NCBI GenBank assembly: GCA_002049785.1 | Contig: MUKB01000041.1 | Location: 1-8,055, forward strand | Length of the DNA stretch: 8,055 nt | Direction: 5' to 3' | DNA from: Caldifarciminota bacterium 4484_100 | GTDB lineage: Bacteria > Hydrothermota > Tepidihabitantia > SM23-42 | In this document: positions 1 through 6,311 of the stretch, piece by piece | Numbering within the stretch: position 1 is the first letter of the stretch | How the letters are laid out: every line of letters begins with the position of its first letter | Notes under the pieces: generated by a model | The model's database searches: none | What the model saw: the letters and a program-made list of their open reading frames with translations, nothing else | Told to the model about the DNA's origin: nothing | Made by a program: the position numbers and the translations under genes

Positions 1-1
1 C

Positions 2-307
2 CGGATTCCATCTGGTGGTTTGGGATTACAGATATACCCCAATCCGTTTACACAGAGTGTAAAGATTATTCTGAATTCCCAGAATGCAGATGGATTCATA
101 AATAAGGTAATTTCGGTTCATATATATGATGTTACAGGTAGATTGGTGCGGTCTTTATCTCAACCATATCCAAAAAAGAACGGTGATATCCATTTCATCT
201 GGGAGGGTGATGATAATCTGGGCCGCAGGGTACCGAGTGGTGTTTACTTTATCCGCCTTGAATTCGATACTCATTCGAAAACCTATAAGGTTGTAAAGAT
301 AAAATAG
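2..307 (+). CDS. Secreted protein, C-terminal fragment with FlgD-Ig / type-A sorting-like domain (5' end outside window)
   Basis: The frame is open from the left edge to a TAG at 305-307, giving 101 visible residues; the first in-frame TTG (20-22) is internal, not a start. Visible features are YPNPF at fragment residues 12-16, the strand IYDVTGRLVRSL, then WEGDDNLG starting at residue 67, SGVYFIRLE, and a basic KVVKIK end. This order (PNPF, hydrophobic strand with G-R, W-x-G-x-D-x-x-G, SGVYF) is typical of the FlgD Ig-like / Por-secretion-type C-terminal beta-sandwich found at the end of large exported proteins in FCB-type and related candidate phyla. It probably serves as a cell-surface sorting or anchoring module. 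The function of the rest of the protein cannot be seen. A related but clearly different copy ends the minus-strand gene at 7207-8055. No convincing terminator follows. Confidence 0.85.
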   Translation, partial: RIPSGGLGLQIYPNPFTQSVKIILNSQNADGFINKVISVHIYDVTGRLVRSLSQPYPKKNGDIHFIWEGDDNLGRRVPSGVYFIRLEFDTHSKTYKVVKIK

Positions 308-322
308 CCTTTTACATACTCT

Positions 323-355
323 AATTCGTCTGAGCAGAAGGTGTCATTACGAATT
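323..355. repeat. Inverted repeat AATTCGT / ACGAATT
   Basis: A perfect 7-bp inverted repeat (323-329 and 349-355) with a 19-nt loop lies 15 nt after the stop of the upstream gene. It could form a weak AU-rich hairpin, but the right arm is followed by TATTATGG rather than a T tract, so it does not look like a standard intrinsic terminator. A chance occurrence or an operator half-site pair is equally possible. The same gap also holds an imperfect direct repeat (TCAACGCTTTT at 368-378 and TCAATGCTTTT at 387-397) of unknown meaning. Confidence 0.3.
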
Positions 356-420
356 TATTATGGAATCTCAACGCTTTTTTGACCTTTCAATGCTTTTAAA
401 CAGAAAAACCGGACGATGGC

Positions 421-448
421 TTGACTTTGAATGAATCATCAATAGAAT
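421..448 (+). promoter_or_regulatory. Sigma70-like promoter of mutL, predicted leaderless
   Basis: TTGACT (421-426) and TAGAAT (443-448) are separated by 16 bp, each one mismatch from the sigma70 hexamers. Only five bases (449-453, AGTTT) separate the -10 box from the mutL ATG at 454. Transcription should therefore begin at or within about two nucleotides of the ATG, leaving no room for a Shine-Dalgarno sequence, and none is visible. The murA promoter has identical geometry, which strengthens both calls. Confidence 0.65.
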
Positions 449-453
449 AGTTT

Positions 454-2094
454 ATGGCCCGAATCAGAAGATTGCCACTTCAGGTAAGGAATAAGATTGC
501 AGCAGGCGAGGTTATTTTGAGACCGGCGTCGGTGGTAAAGGAATTGGTGGAGAATGCCATTGACGCCCGGGCAAAGAGGATTGAGATAGAAGTTGTGCGT
601 GGGGGAAAGGCTAAGATACTGGTCAATGATGATGGTATAGGGATGGGACGAGATGATGCTGAGATCGCCATCGAGAGATATACCACGAGTAAAATTGAGG
701 ATGTTGGTGATATTGAGAAGATTAAAACCCTGGGATTTCGAGGTGAAGCCCTGGCAAGCATTGCCCTGGTTTCCCGGTTTGAACTTGAGACCAGTAATGG
801 TGAAGAGGGGACAAGGCTTAAAGCTGATGCGGGAAAAGTTCTTGGAATCTTCGAATCACAGAGGCCAAGGGGTACACGGATAAAGGTATCGGACCTATTC
901 TATAATCTACCTGCAAGGCTGAAGTTTCTAAAATCAGATGAATGGGAGCTTCGCTTGATCGTTGATACGGTTAGACGTTATGCCCTTATGTACCCCCAGA
1001 TCGGCTTCTATCTTTCGTCACCAAATCGTGTTTTGTTGAATGTTCCTGTAACCAAGGGATATGAAGAGAGGATAAGACAGGTCTTCTCGAAGAGATTGGT
1101 TGAACACCTGCTCGGTTTTGATGAGGCGATCGGTTCAATCAGACTCTTTGGCTATATCTCACGGCCTGACTTTTTTGAAAAACATAAACTCAAATTTATC
1201 TATGTGAATTCAAGACCGGTGAGATATCCGCGGGTATATCGAGCGATACTTGATACATACAACAATCCCAAACTTTCGCCAGCCTTTTTAATAAATATAA
1301 CTGTGCCCCCGATGCTCGTTGATGTCAATATCCATCCAGCGAAGGAGGAGGTTAAATTTAAGGACGAACGGTATATTATTGATTTACTGGTTCAGGCGGT
1401 GAAGAAGAGGTTGACCCACAGGATTGTTTCGGGCGCGGAATCGGCTGCAGATTTTATACCTTCAACATCAACAGATGCGGGTCAGAGGTTTGTTCAGGAA
1501 TCGATAATTTCGTATCAGGGGTCTGGAACATCTTCTCAACCACCAGAGGATGCAGGTGAATTCTGGCAACTCCACAATACATATATTTTTGCCCAGACAA
1601 AATCAGGTTTTGTTATTGTTGATCAGCATGTAGCACATGAGAGGATATTATTCGAGGCGATTATGATGGGTCGGGGACAATCCCAGAGGTTGTTGTTTCC
1701 TATAACATTAGAACTTTCACCTGAAGAGTATCGTGTTTATAAAAAGACCAAAAAACTTTTAGAGGAACTGGGTGTTGATTTTAAGGAGTTTTCATCCCGG
1801 ACCGTAGTGATTGATGGACTTCCCGGAGATTTTCAGGTGGACCGCCAGGAAATCGCTGATTTATTCAGGGAAATAGACGGTCTGGGAAATATGATGAGAG
1901 AGAAGGCTGAGCTGGCAAAGGTTCTTGCCTGTAAAGGCGCGATAAAAGCGGGACAGAAGCTTTCGCCGTTGGAGATGGCAACTTTGATCGATCGTCTCTT
2001 TGCCTGTGAGAATCCATTTACCTGCCCTCATGGTCGTCCCATTGTTTTGAAATTTACACTTGAGGAACTTGGCCATAGATTCGGTCGGGTTTAA
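454..2094 (+). CDS. mutL: DNA mismatch repair protein MutL, endonuclease type
   Basis: MutL is the matchmaker ATPase of mismatch repair; this version also carries the latent nicking endonuclease. The N-terminal GHKL ATPase is complete: KELVENAIDA with catalytic Glu30, DDGIGM (59-64), TTSKI, GFRGEALASI (94-103), LFYNLPARLKFL (148-159) and VDVNIHPAKEEVKF (289-302). A Ser/Thr/Gln-rich linker of about 45 residues (roughly 322-366) leads to the C-terminal nuclease and dimerisation domain. That domain has DQHVAHERILFE (390-401; metal-site Asp390, Glu396, Glu401), ACKGAIKAG (492-500) and CPHGRP (524-529), which are motifs lost in E. coli-type MutL. QRLLFP (411-416) fits the Qxx(L/I)xP beta-clamp-binding motif at the place it occupies in Bacillus MutL. 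At 546 residues it is shorter than Bacillus MutL because the linker is short. The start at 454 matches the family N-terminus (RRLP...NKIAAGEV). No Shine-Dalgarno is seen, which fits a leaderless mRNA. mutS is not in the window. Confidence 0.97.
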   Translation: MARIRRLPLQVRNKIAAGEVILRPASVVKELVENAIDARAKRIEIEVVRGGKAKILVNDDGIGMGRDDAEIAIERYTTSKIEDVGDIEKIKTLGFRGEALASIALVSRFELETSNGEEGTRLKADAGKVLGIFESQRPRGTRIKVSDLFYNLPARLKFLKSDEWELRLIVDTVRRYALMYPQIGFYLSSPNRVLLNVPVTKGYEERIRQVFSKRLVEHLLGFDEAIGSIRLFGYISRPDFFEKHKLKFIYVNSRPVRYPRVYRAILDTYNNPKLSPAFLINITVPPMLVDVNIHPAKEEVKFKDERYIIDLLVQAVKKRLTHRIVSGAESAADFIPSTSTDAGQRFVQESIISYQGSGTSSQPPEDAGEFWQLHNTYIFAQTKSGFVIVDQHVAHERILFEAIMMGRGQSQRLLFPITLELSPEEYRVYKKTKKLLEELGVDFKEFSSRTVVIDGLPGDFQVDRQEIADLFREIDGLGNMMREKAELAKVLACKGAIKAGQKLSPLEMATLIDRLFACENPFTCPHGRPIVLKFTLEELGHRFGRV

Positions 2095-2148
2095 CAGGCC
2101 TTGCTGTTTACTCCAGATAACCATAATGGCGTAACCTATTCTGGCTCA

Positions 2149-2176
2149 TTGACATTGGTTATTATTTTATTATAAT
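2149..2176 (+). promoter_or_regulatory. Consensus sigma70-like promoter of murA and downstream operon, predicted leaderless
   Basis: TTGACA (2149-2154) and TATAAT (2171-2176) are both perfect consensus hexamers, 16 bp apart with an AT-rich spacer. The murA ATG at 2182 follows the -10 box after five bases (TCTTT), so transcription should start at or next to the ATG. No ribosome-binding sequence is present between mutL and murA. Earlier in the same 87-nt gap there is a short CCAGA (2113-2117) / TCTGG (2140-2144) inverted repeat without a following T tract. I do not call it a terminator, so read-through from mutL is possible. Confidence 0.8.
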
Positions 2177-2181
2177 TCTTT

Positions 2182-3447
2182 ATGGAAAGGTTCGTGATTG
2201 ATGGTGGTAGGAGACTTTCAGGTGAAGTGAAGATTTCCGGAGCAAAGAATTCTGCACTACCGATAATTGCGGCGTCGCTTTTGACCGACCGAGAGGTTGT
2301 TCTTGAAAATATACCCAGACTAAATGATGTAGACACAATGCTACAACTTGTGAAATCGATCGGTTCAAAGATAAATTTTACGAACAACATTTTACATATT
2401 CAGACCCCGAAATTGAAGAGTTTTGAGGCGCCCTATGATATTGTCCGGAAGATGAGGGCATCCTACTATGTGCTCGGACCATTGATTGCCCGGGCCGGCA
2501 GGGCACGGGTTTCGCTACCTGGTGGCTGTGCAATTGGACCAAGACCGATTGATCTGCATATAAAGGGATTGAAGGCACTGGGTGTGAGGATCGAAGTCAA
2601 GGCAGGTTATATTAATGCGGAAAGTCGACATTTGAGGGGAAACAGAGTTGACCTCCAGGGGCCGAAGGGCACCTCGGTCGGTGCGACGATTAATGTAATG
2701 CTTGCTGCCACAGCAGCAAAAGGAACAACCGAAATTACTTCGGCAGCCTGTGAACCAGAGGTTGTAGATGTAGCAAATTTTTTGAATCACTTGGGAGCAA
2801 AGATATCAGGTCAGGGAACCCATACGATTATCATAAAAGGCCAGAAACCACTGAATCGCGGCCAGCGATACCGAATCATTCCTGACCGTATTGAAGCCGG
2901 GACATTTGCGGTGGCGGGTGCGATAACCAGAGGAAGAATTAGAATCACCGGTTGCAACCTTGAACACTTGACCGCAGTGCTTGATAAATTTAACGAGATT
3001 GGTGTGGTTGTAAAGGTTATGGATGATGGTTTGCTTGTGGACGGTGCAGGTAGGAAAAGGGCGACCAATATCTTTGTTGCGCCTTATCCAGGATTTCCTA
3101 CGGATATGCAGGCACAGTTTATGGCATTGCTTTCAATCATTCCTGGAACAAGCACGATAAAAGAGACCATATTCGAGAATAGATTTATGCAGGCGGTGGA
3201 GTTGATGCGGATGGGTGCGGACATTACGATTGAGGGTGATACAGCAGTGATAAACGGGGTAAGGAAGTTCTCCGGGGCATATGTTATGGCATCGGATTTG
3301 AGGGCTTCAGCAGCTCTGGTGCTGGCGGGGCTTGCTGCAAAAGGCAGGACTGTGGTGCGCAGGATCTATCACCTGGACCGTGGTTATGAGAAGTTTGAGG
3401 TCAAACTGCGCAGGCTTGGAGCCCGAATTAGAAGGGAGAGCGAGTGA
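2182..3447 (+). CDS. murA: UDP-N-acetylglucosamine 1-carboxyvinyltransferase MurA
   Basis: This cytoplasmic enzyme transfers enolpyruvate from PEP to the 3-OH of UDP-GlcNAc, the first committed step of peptidoglycan synthesis. The 421-residue length is normal for the family. Visible landmarks are SGAKNSALPI with Lys22-Asn23, RKMRASYYVLGPLIARAG (89-106), the active-site loop GGCAIGPRPIDLHIKGL with Cys116, GATINVMLAAT, GFPTDMQAQ with catalytic Asp308, ETIFENRFM and HLDRGYEK (397-404). Cys116 is the residue alkylated by fosfomycin and is retained, so family knowledge predicts fosfomycin sensitivity at the target level; Asp-substituted MurA enzymes are resistant. The alternation of two alpha/beta halves is complete. 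The start at 2182 matches the family N-terminus and lies directly behind a consensus promoter. Its stop codon overlaps the GTG start of ispG by four bases. Confidence 0.97.
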   Translation: MERFVIDGGRRLSGEVKISGAKNSALPIIAASLLTDREVVLENIPRLNDVDTMLQLVKSIGSKINFTNNILHIQTPKLKSFEAPYDIVRKMRASYYVLGPLIARAGRARVSLPGGCAIGPRPIDLHIKGLKALGVRIEVKAGYINAESRHLRGNRVDLQGPKGTSVGATINVMLAATAAKGTTEITSAACEPEVVDVANFLNHLGAKISGQGTHTIIIKGQKPLNRGQRYRIIPDRIEAGTFAVAGAITRGRIRITGCNLEHLTAVLDKFNEIGVVVKVMDDGLLVDGAGRKRATNIFVAPYPGFPTDMQAQFMALLSIIPGTSTIKETIFENRFMQAVELMRMGADITIEGDTAVINGVRKFSGAYVMASDLRASAALVLAGLAAKGRTVVRRIYHLDRGYEKFEVKLRRLGARIRRESE

Positions 3448-4493
3448 AGAAGAGGGTGGTTTCAATCGGTGCGGTAAAGATCGGTGATGGTCATCCGATT
3501 GCGGTACAATCGATGACAAAGACTAAAACCAGAGATATTAATGCAACCATCAGACAGATAAAAAGGTTGGAGAGGGCAGGGTGTGAACTTGTGAGATTGG
3601 CGGTGGTGAATAAGGACGATGCCCTTGCATTAAAGAAGATAAAAGAGTCCGTCAGTATTCCATTAATCGCGGATATCCATTTTGATTACCGACTTGCACT
3701 TCAGGCGATAGAATCTGGAGTTGATAAGGTCAGGATCAACCCGGGTAATATTGGTGCAGACTGGAAGCTGAAGAAGGTTATTATACGCGCCAGAGAGAGA
3801 CATATACCTATAAGGATTGGTGTGAATGCCGGATCTCTACCCGGGGACATCTTAAAAAAATATCGCCATCCTGATTCAAGAGCGCTTGTGGAGACTGTGG
3901 AACATTCTCTTGAGCTTTTTGATAAATTCGATTTTAAGGACATAGTAATCTCTGCTAAAGGTGCAGATGTGAGAAATACCGTTGATGCCTATTCAGTAAT
4001 TCATCGTAAATTTTCTTTTCCACTTCATCTGGGCATTACTGAGGCAGGTCCGTCTTTTACCGGAGGAATAAGAAGCGGGGTGGGACTGGGTATTTTACTC
4101 CACAGGGGAATCGGAGATACGATCAGGGTTTCTTTGACCGCAGATCCGGTGAAAGAAGTCACAGCAGGTTTTGAGATTTTGAATTCCCTGGGGTTGAGGA
4201 AGACCGGGCCGGTTCTGATCAGTTGTCCACTTTGTGGTCGGTGTGAGGTTGAACTTATGCCAATTGTGCGTTCGGTTCAGAAGAGGCTCAAGCGATATAA
4301 GAATTTTATGAAGGTTGCGGTAATGGGGTGTGTTGTAAATGGTCCGGGTGAGGCACGGGAAGCAGATTTCGGAATTGCCTGTGGAAAAGGGATGGGTGCA
4401 GTTTTTTCAAAAGGCCGGGAGATAAAACGGGTTAAAGAAAGTATTCTTGTGGATACTCTATTCGAGGTGATTGATGAGAACTTTGATAATTGA
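3444..4493 (+). CDS. ispG: 4-hydroxy-3-methylbut-2-enyl-diphosphate synthase IspG (GcpE)
   Basis: IspG reductively opens the ring of methylerythritol cyclodiphosphate to HMBPP in the MEP isoprenoid pathway, using a [4Fe-4S] cluster. The N-terminal TIM barrel opens with VKIGDGHPIAVQSMTKTKT (11-29) and continues with PLIADIHFDYRLA (73-85), VRINPGNIG (96-104), RIGVNAGSLP (124-133) and HLGITEAGP (195-203). The C-terminal cluster domain supplies Cys261, Cys264, Cys296 and Glu303 (CPLC...GCVVNGPGE); the 32- and 7-residue spacings match the E. coli Cys273/Cys305/Glu312 ligands. A third cysteine, Cys267, sits in CPLCGRC. At 349 residues this is the short bacterial form without the plant/Chlamydia insert. 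The start is GTG, inside a GTGA overlap with the murA stop, preceded by GGGAG at 3434-3438. The start is slightly uncertain, but the family N-terminus (RVVSIGAVKIGDG) supports it. IspG feeds undecaprenyl phosphate synthesis, which gives a loose functional link to MurA. Confidence 0.96.
   Translation: MKKRVVSIGAVKIGDGHPIAVQSMTKTKTRDINATIRQIKRLERAGCELVRLAVVNKDDALALKKIKESVSIPLIADIHFDYRLALQAIESGVDKVRINPGNIGADWKLKKVIIRARERHIPIRIGVNAGSLPGDILKKYRHPDSRALVETVEHSLELFDKFDFKDIVISAKGADVRNTVDAYSVIHRKFSFPLHLGITEAGPSFTGGIRSGVGLGILLHRGIGDTIRVSLTADPVKEVTAGFEILNSLGLRKTGPVLISCPLCGRCEVELMPIVRSVQKRLKRYKNFMKVAVMGCVVNGPGEAREADFGIACGKGMGAVFSKGREIKRVKESILVDTLFEVIDENFDN
4464..4471 (+). promoter_or_regulatory. Ribosome-binding site GAGGTGAT for the amidotransferase gene
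   Basis: GAGGTGAT is fully complementary to the bacterial 16S rRNA 3' end (anti-SD ATCACCTC). It lies inside the 3' end of ispG. It overlaps the upstream TTG (4471-4473) and leaves six bases from GAGG to the ATG at 4474, so it favours 4474 as the start rather than the TTG. Confidence 0.6.
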
Positions 4494-5079
4494 TAATTAT
4501 CTGCCAAACTCATCCCAGATTGAAGCCCTTTATAATGTAATCAAAGATGTTACCGTACATACGGTGGAGGTAAAGGATTATTCTACAATAAGTGCGGGTG
4601 AGGAGTTTAAACTCTACGATGTGATAGTGCTTTCTGGCTCCCAGAGGAAACTTGCCGAGCCGGGTATTATTGACTATTATTTGAATGAGATAGAATATCT
4701 GAAGGTTACCGAGAAACCTGTGCTGGGTATCTGTTTTGGACATCAGCTACTCTCAATGGCATTTGGCGAGGATGTGGTATCGATGGGTAAAAAGATTGAG
4801 GGCTATTATATGGTGAAGAGACTTACTGATGATGAACTGTTTGAAGGGCTGGGTGAGCGGTTTCTGGTCAGGGAATCTCATGAGGAGATGGTAGAAAATG
4901 TGCCTTATGATTTTGTGAAGATTGCAGAATCCCCGAATTGTCCGATTGAGGCGATAAAACATAACAGACTTCCGATCTACGGAGTGCAATTTCATCCGGA
5001 GAGGTTTGATGATAAACATCCTGCAGGTATCGTTATTTTAGAAAATTTCTTTAAGCTGGCAACCTGGTATATAAAATAG
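4474..5079 (+). CDS. Class I glutamine amidotransferase, archaeal GuaAA-like (GMP synthase glutaminase subunit-like)
   Basis: This is a 201-residue stand-alone glutaminase domain that would release ammonia from glutamine for a partner synthetase. The triad is visible: nucleophile Cys87 in PVLGICFGHQLLSMAFG (82-98), and His174 and Glu176 in PIYGVQFHPERF (167-178). The N-terminus RTLIIDNY, the stretch ESHEEMV (134-140, like the SHxDEV of GuaA) and CPIEAIKHNRLPIYGVQFHPE resemble the separate archaeal GMP synthase subunit A more than TrpG, PabA or CarA. Departures are SGSQRK where GuaA-type proteins have SGGP at the oxyanion loop, and Glu for Asp in the SHxDEV segment. No synthetase gene is present in the window, so the acceptor is unknown; GMP synthesis is an inference. 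It overlaps the end of ispG by 20 bases and ends two bases into the ribosome-binding site of the next gene, so it is almost certainly in the same operon. ATG 4474 is preferred over TTG 4471. Confidence 0.85.
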   Translation: MRTLIIDNYLPNSSQIEALYNVIKDVTVHTVEVKDYSTISAGEEFKLYDVIVLSGSQRKLAEPGIIDYYLNEIEYLKVTEKPVLGICFGHQLLSMAFGEDVVSMGKKIEGYYMVKRLTDDELFEGLGERFLVRESHEEMVENVPYDFVKIAESPNCPIEAIKHNRLPIYGVQFHPERFDDKHPAGIVILENFFKLATWYIK

Positions 5080-5083
5080 GAGG
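5078..5083 (+). promoter_or_regulatory. Shine-Dalgarno AGGAGG for the M24 peptidase gene
   Basis: A perfect AGGAGG begins inside the TAG stop of the amidotransferase gene and ends four bases before the ATG at 5088. It shows that this organism does use canonical Shine-Dalgarno initiation for internal operon genes, in contrast to the predicted leaderless starts of mutL and murA. Confidence 0.8.
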
Positions 5084-5087
5084 ATCG

Positions 5088-6311
5088 ATGAAAAAAGATA
5101 TCGACCGTTTAATGAAAAAAATGGGAGTTGATGCTATTTATGCCGAGGGTTCACCCCGGTGCGATTCATTTATGTATTATCTTCTGAATGGTGTGAATAT
5201 CAGTGCGCGATTTATTAAGAAATATAAAAAACCGGGAATCGTGATTCACTCATCGATGGAGAGGGAGGAGGCCAGAAAGACCGGCTATCGTTTGATCAAC
5301 ATTAATCGCTATAACCCCAGAATGTTCTTCGAAAAGTACAGAGACCCGATCAGGGCAGGGGCATATTTAATCAAGACAATTTTTGATGACCTTGGTATCC
5401 GTGGAACTGTAGCATTCTATGGAAGGATGAATATGGGTAGAGGTTTCAATTATCTCTCGCAGATATTAAAAGTTAATCGTAAGATTAAAGTGTATTGTTC
5501 TTCAGACGAGGGTGACCTCTTAACCCAGGCACGATTGACAAAGGATACCCAGGAGATTACCCGTATCCGATATGTGAGGAACGGTGTTGTCCAGTCTTTT
5601 AAAGATACGATTGAACGGGTGCGCAGGATGCGAGTAAAGAATGGTTTTATAATGAAATCAGAAAAGAGGAGACTTCTGATTGGAGACCTGAAGCAGATGC
5701 TCAGAGATCAACTCTTTTCCCGGGGCCTTATTAATTCGGCAGGATTGATAGTTTCCCAGGGAAGGGATGCAGGGATACCACATAACCGGGGTAAGGACCG
5801 AAGCCCGGTTCGATTGGGAAAGACAATTGTCTTTGACATCTTTCCCCAGGAATCGGATGGCGGCTATTTTTTCGATTTTACAAGAACAATCTGTTTTGGC
5901 TATGCACAGCCAGAGGTTATAAAGGCATATAATGCGGTGCGTGATGGCCAGGACCTTGTTTATGATAGTGTGCGGGTTGGTAGACGAACCATTGAGATTG
6001 AATCGGCTCTGTGTAAGTTCTTTGAAAAATCGGGCCATCCGACATTTCTGAGCAGTCCTAAAACAGAGCAGGGTTATTGTCATTCCTTAGGGCACGGGCT
6101 CGGTCTTAATGTTCATGAGCAACCGGTTTTCGGTCTGTTGAAGACCAATAAGCAGAGATTAAAACCGGGGATGGTCTTTACGGTTGAGCCCGGTCTCTAT
6201 TATCCAGCGCGTGGTTTTGGAATACGACTGGAGGATGTAGTATATATCGACCCTAAGGGAAGGCTTGTTAACCTGACAAATTTTCCGAGAAGGCTCGTTG
6301 TGAAGATGTGA
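5088..6311 (+). CDS. M24 family metallopeptidase (Xaa-Pro aminopeptidase/dipeptidase-like)
   Basis: This is a two-domain 'pita-bread' peptidase, probably cytoplasmic since no signal peptide is seen, likely acting on N-terminal Xaa-Pro bonds or small peptides. Residues 1 to about 150 form a creatinase-like N-domain; residues from about 155 form the catalytic domain. All five dinuclear metal ligands are present: Asp250 (VFDIFP), Asp263 (FFDFTRT), His336 (GHGLGLNVHEQP, 335-346), Glu367 (FTVEPGLYYP) and Glu382 (GIRLEDV). His232 (GIPHN) and His343 are the expected active-site histidines. The first-metal segment reads FDIFP rather than the common VDxG, and marks a subfamily distinct from classical PepP/PepQ, so I withhold a gene symbol. 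The start has a perfect AGGAGG. The 3' end overlaps the next gene through ATGTGA. At 407 residues it is slightly longer than typical bacterial PepQ-type proteins (about 360-370). Confidence 0.9.
   Translation: MKKDIDRLMKKMGVDAIYAEGSPRCDSFMYYLLNGVNISARFIKKYKKPGIVIHSSMEREEARKTGYRLININRYNPRMFFEKYRDPIRAGAYLIKTIFDDLGIRGTVAFYGRMNMGRGFNYLSQILKVNRKIKVYCSSDEGDLLTQARLTKDTQEITRIRYVRNGVVQSFKDTIERVRRMRVKNGFIMKSEKRRLLIGDLKQMLRDQLFSRGLINSAGLIVSQGRDAGIPHNRGKDRSPVRLGKTIVFDIFPQESDGGYFFDFTRTICFGYAQPEVIKAYNAVRDGQDLVYDSVRVGRRTIEIESALCKFFEKSGHPTFLSSPKTEQGYCHSLGHGLGLNVHEQPVFGLLKTNKQRLKPGMVFTVEPGLYYPARGFGIRLEDVVYIDPKGRLVNLTNFPRRLVVKM

Noticed and set aside
20..22. TTG as the start of a complete 95-residue protein
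   Set aside because: The frame is open to the left edge and the PNPF domain normally ends a much longer protein, so the codon is read as an internal leucine.
1339..1351. GGAGG-rich purine tracts inside mutL (and similarly near 5260-5272 in the peptidase gene) as ribosome-binding sites
   Set aside because: They encode Glu/Lys-rich segments of well-matched proteins and are not followed by plausible gene starts.
2113..2144. CCAGA/TCTGG inverted repeat after mutL as a terminator
   Set aside because: Only five pairs, no continuous inner pairing, and no T tract follows; it also sits just before the murA -35 box.
4492..4501. Perfect palindrome GATAATTATC, next to a repeated TTGATAA
   Set aside because: It falls at the ispG stop / amidotransferase start and is explained by codons for Ile-Asp-Asn-Tyr; a 10-bp AT-rich palindrome is weak evidence for an operator.
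5658..6083. Long minus-strand open frame (141 codons) inside the M24 peptidase gene
   Set aside because: It lies wholly within the catalytic domain of a clearly functional gene and shows no recognisable domain or start context.
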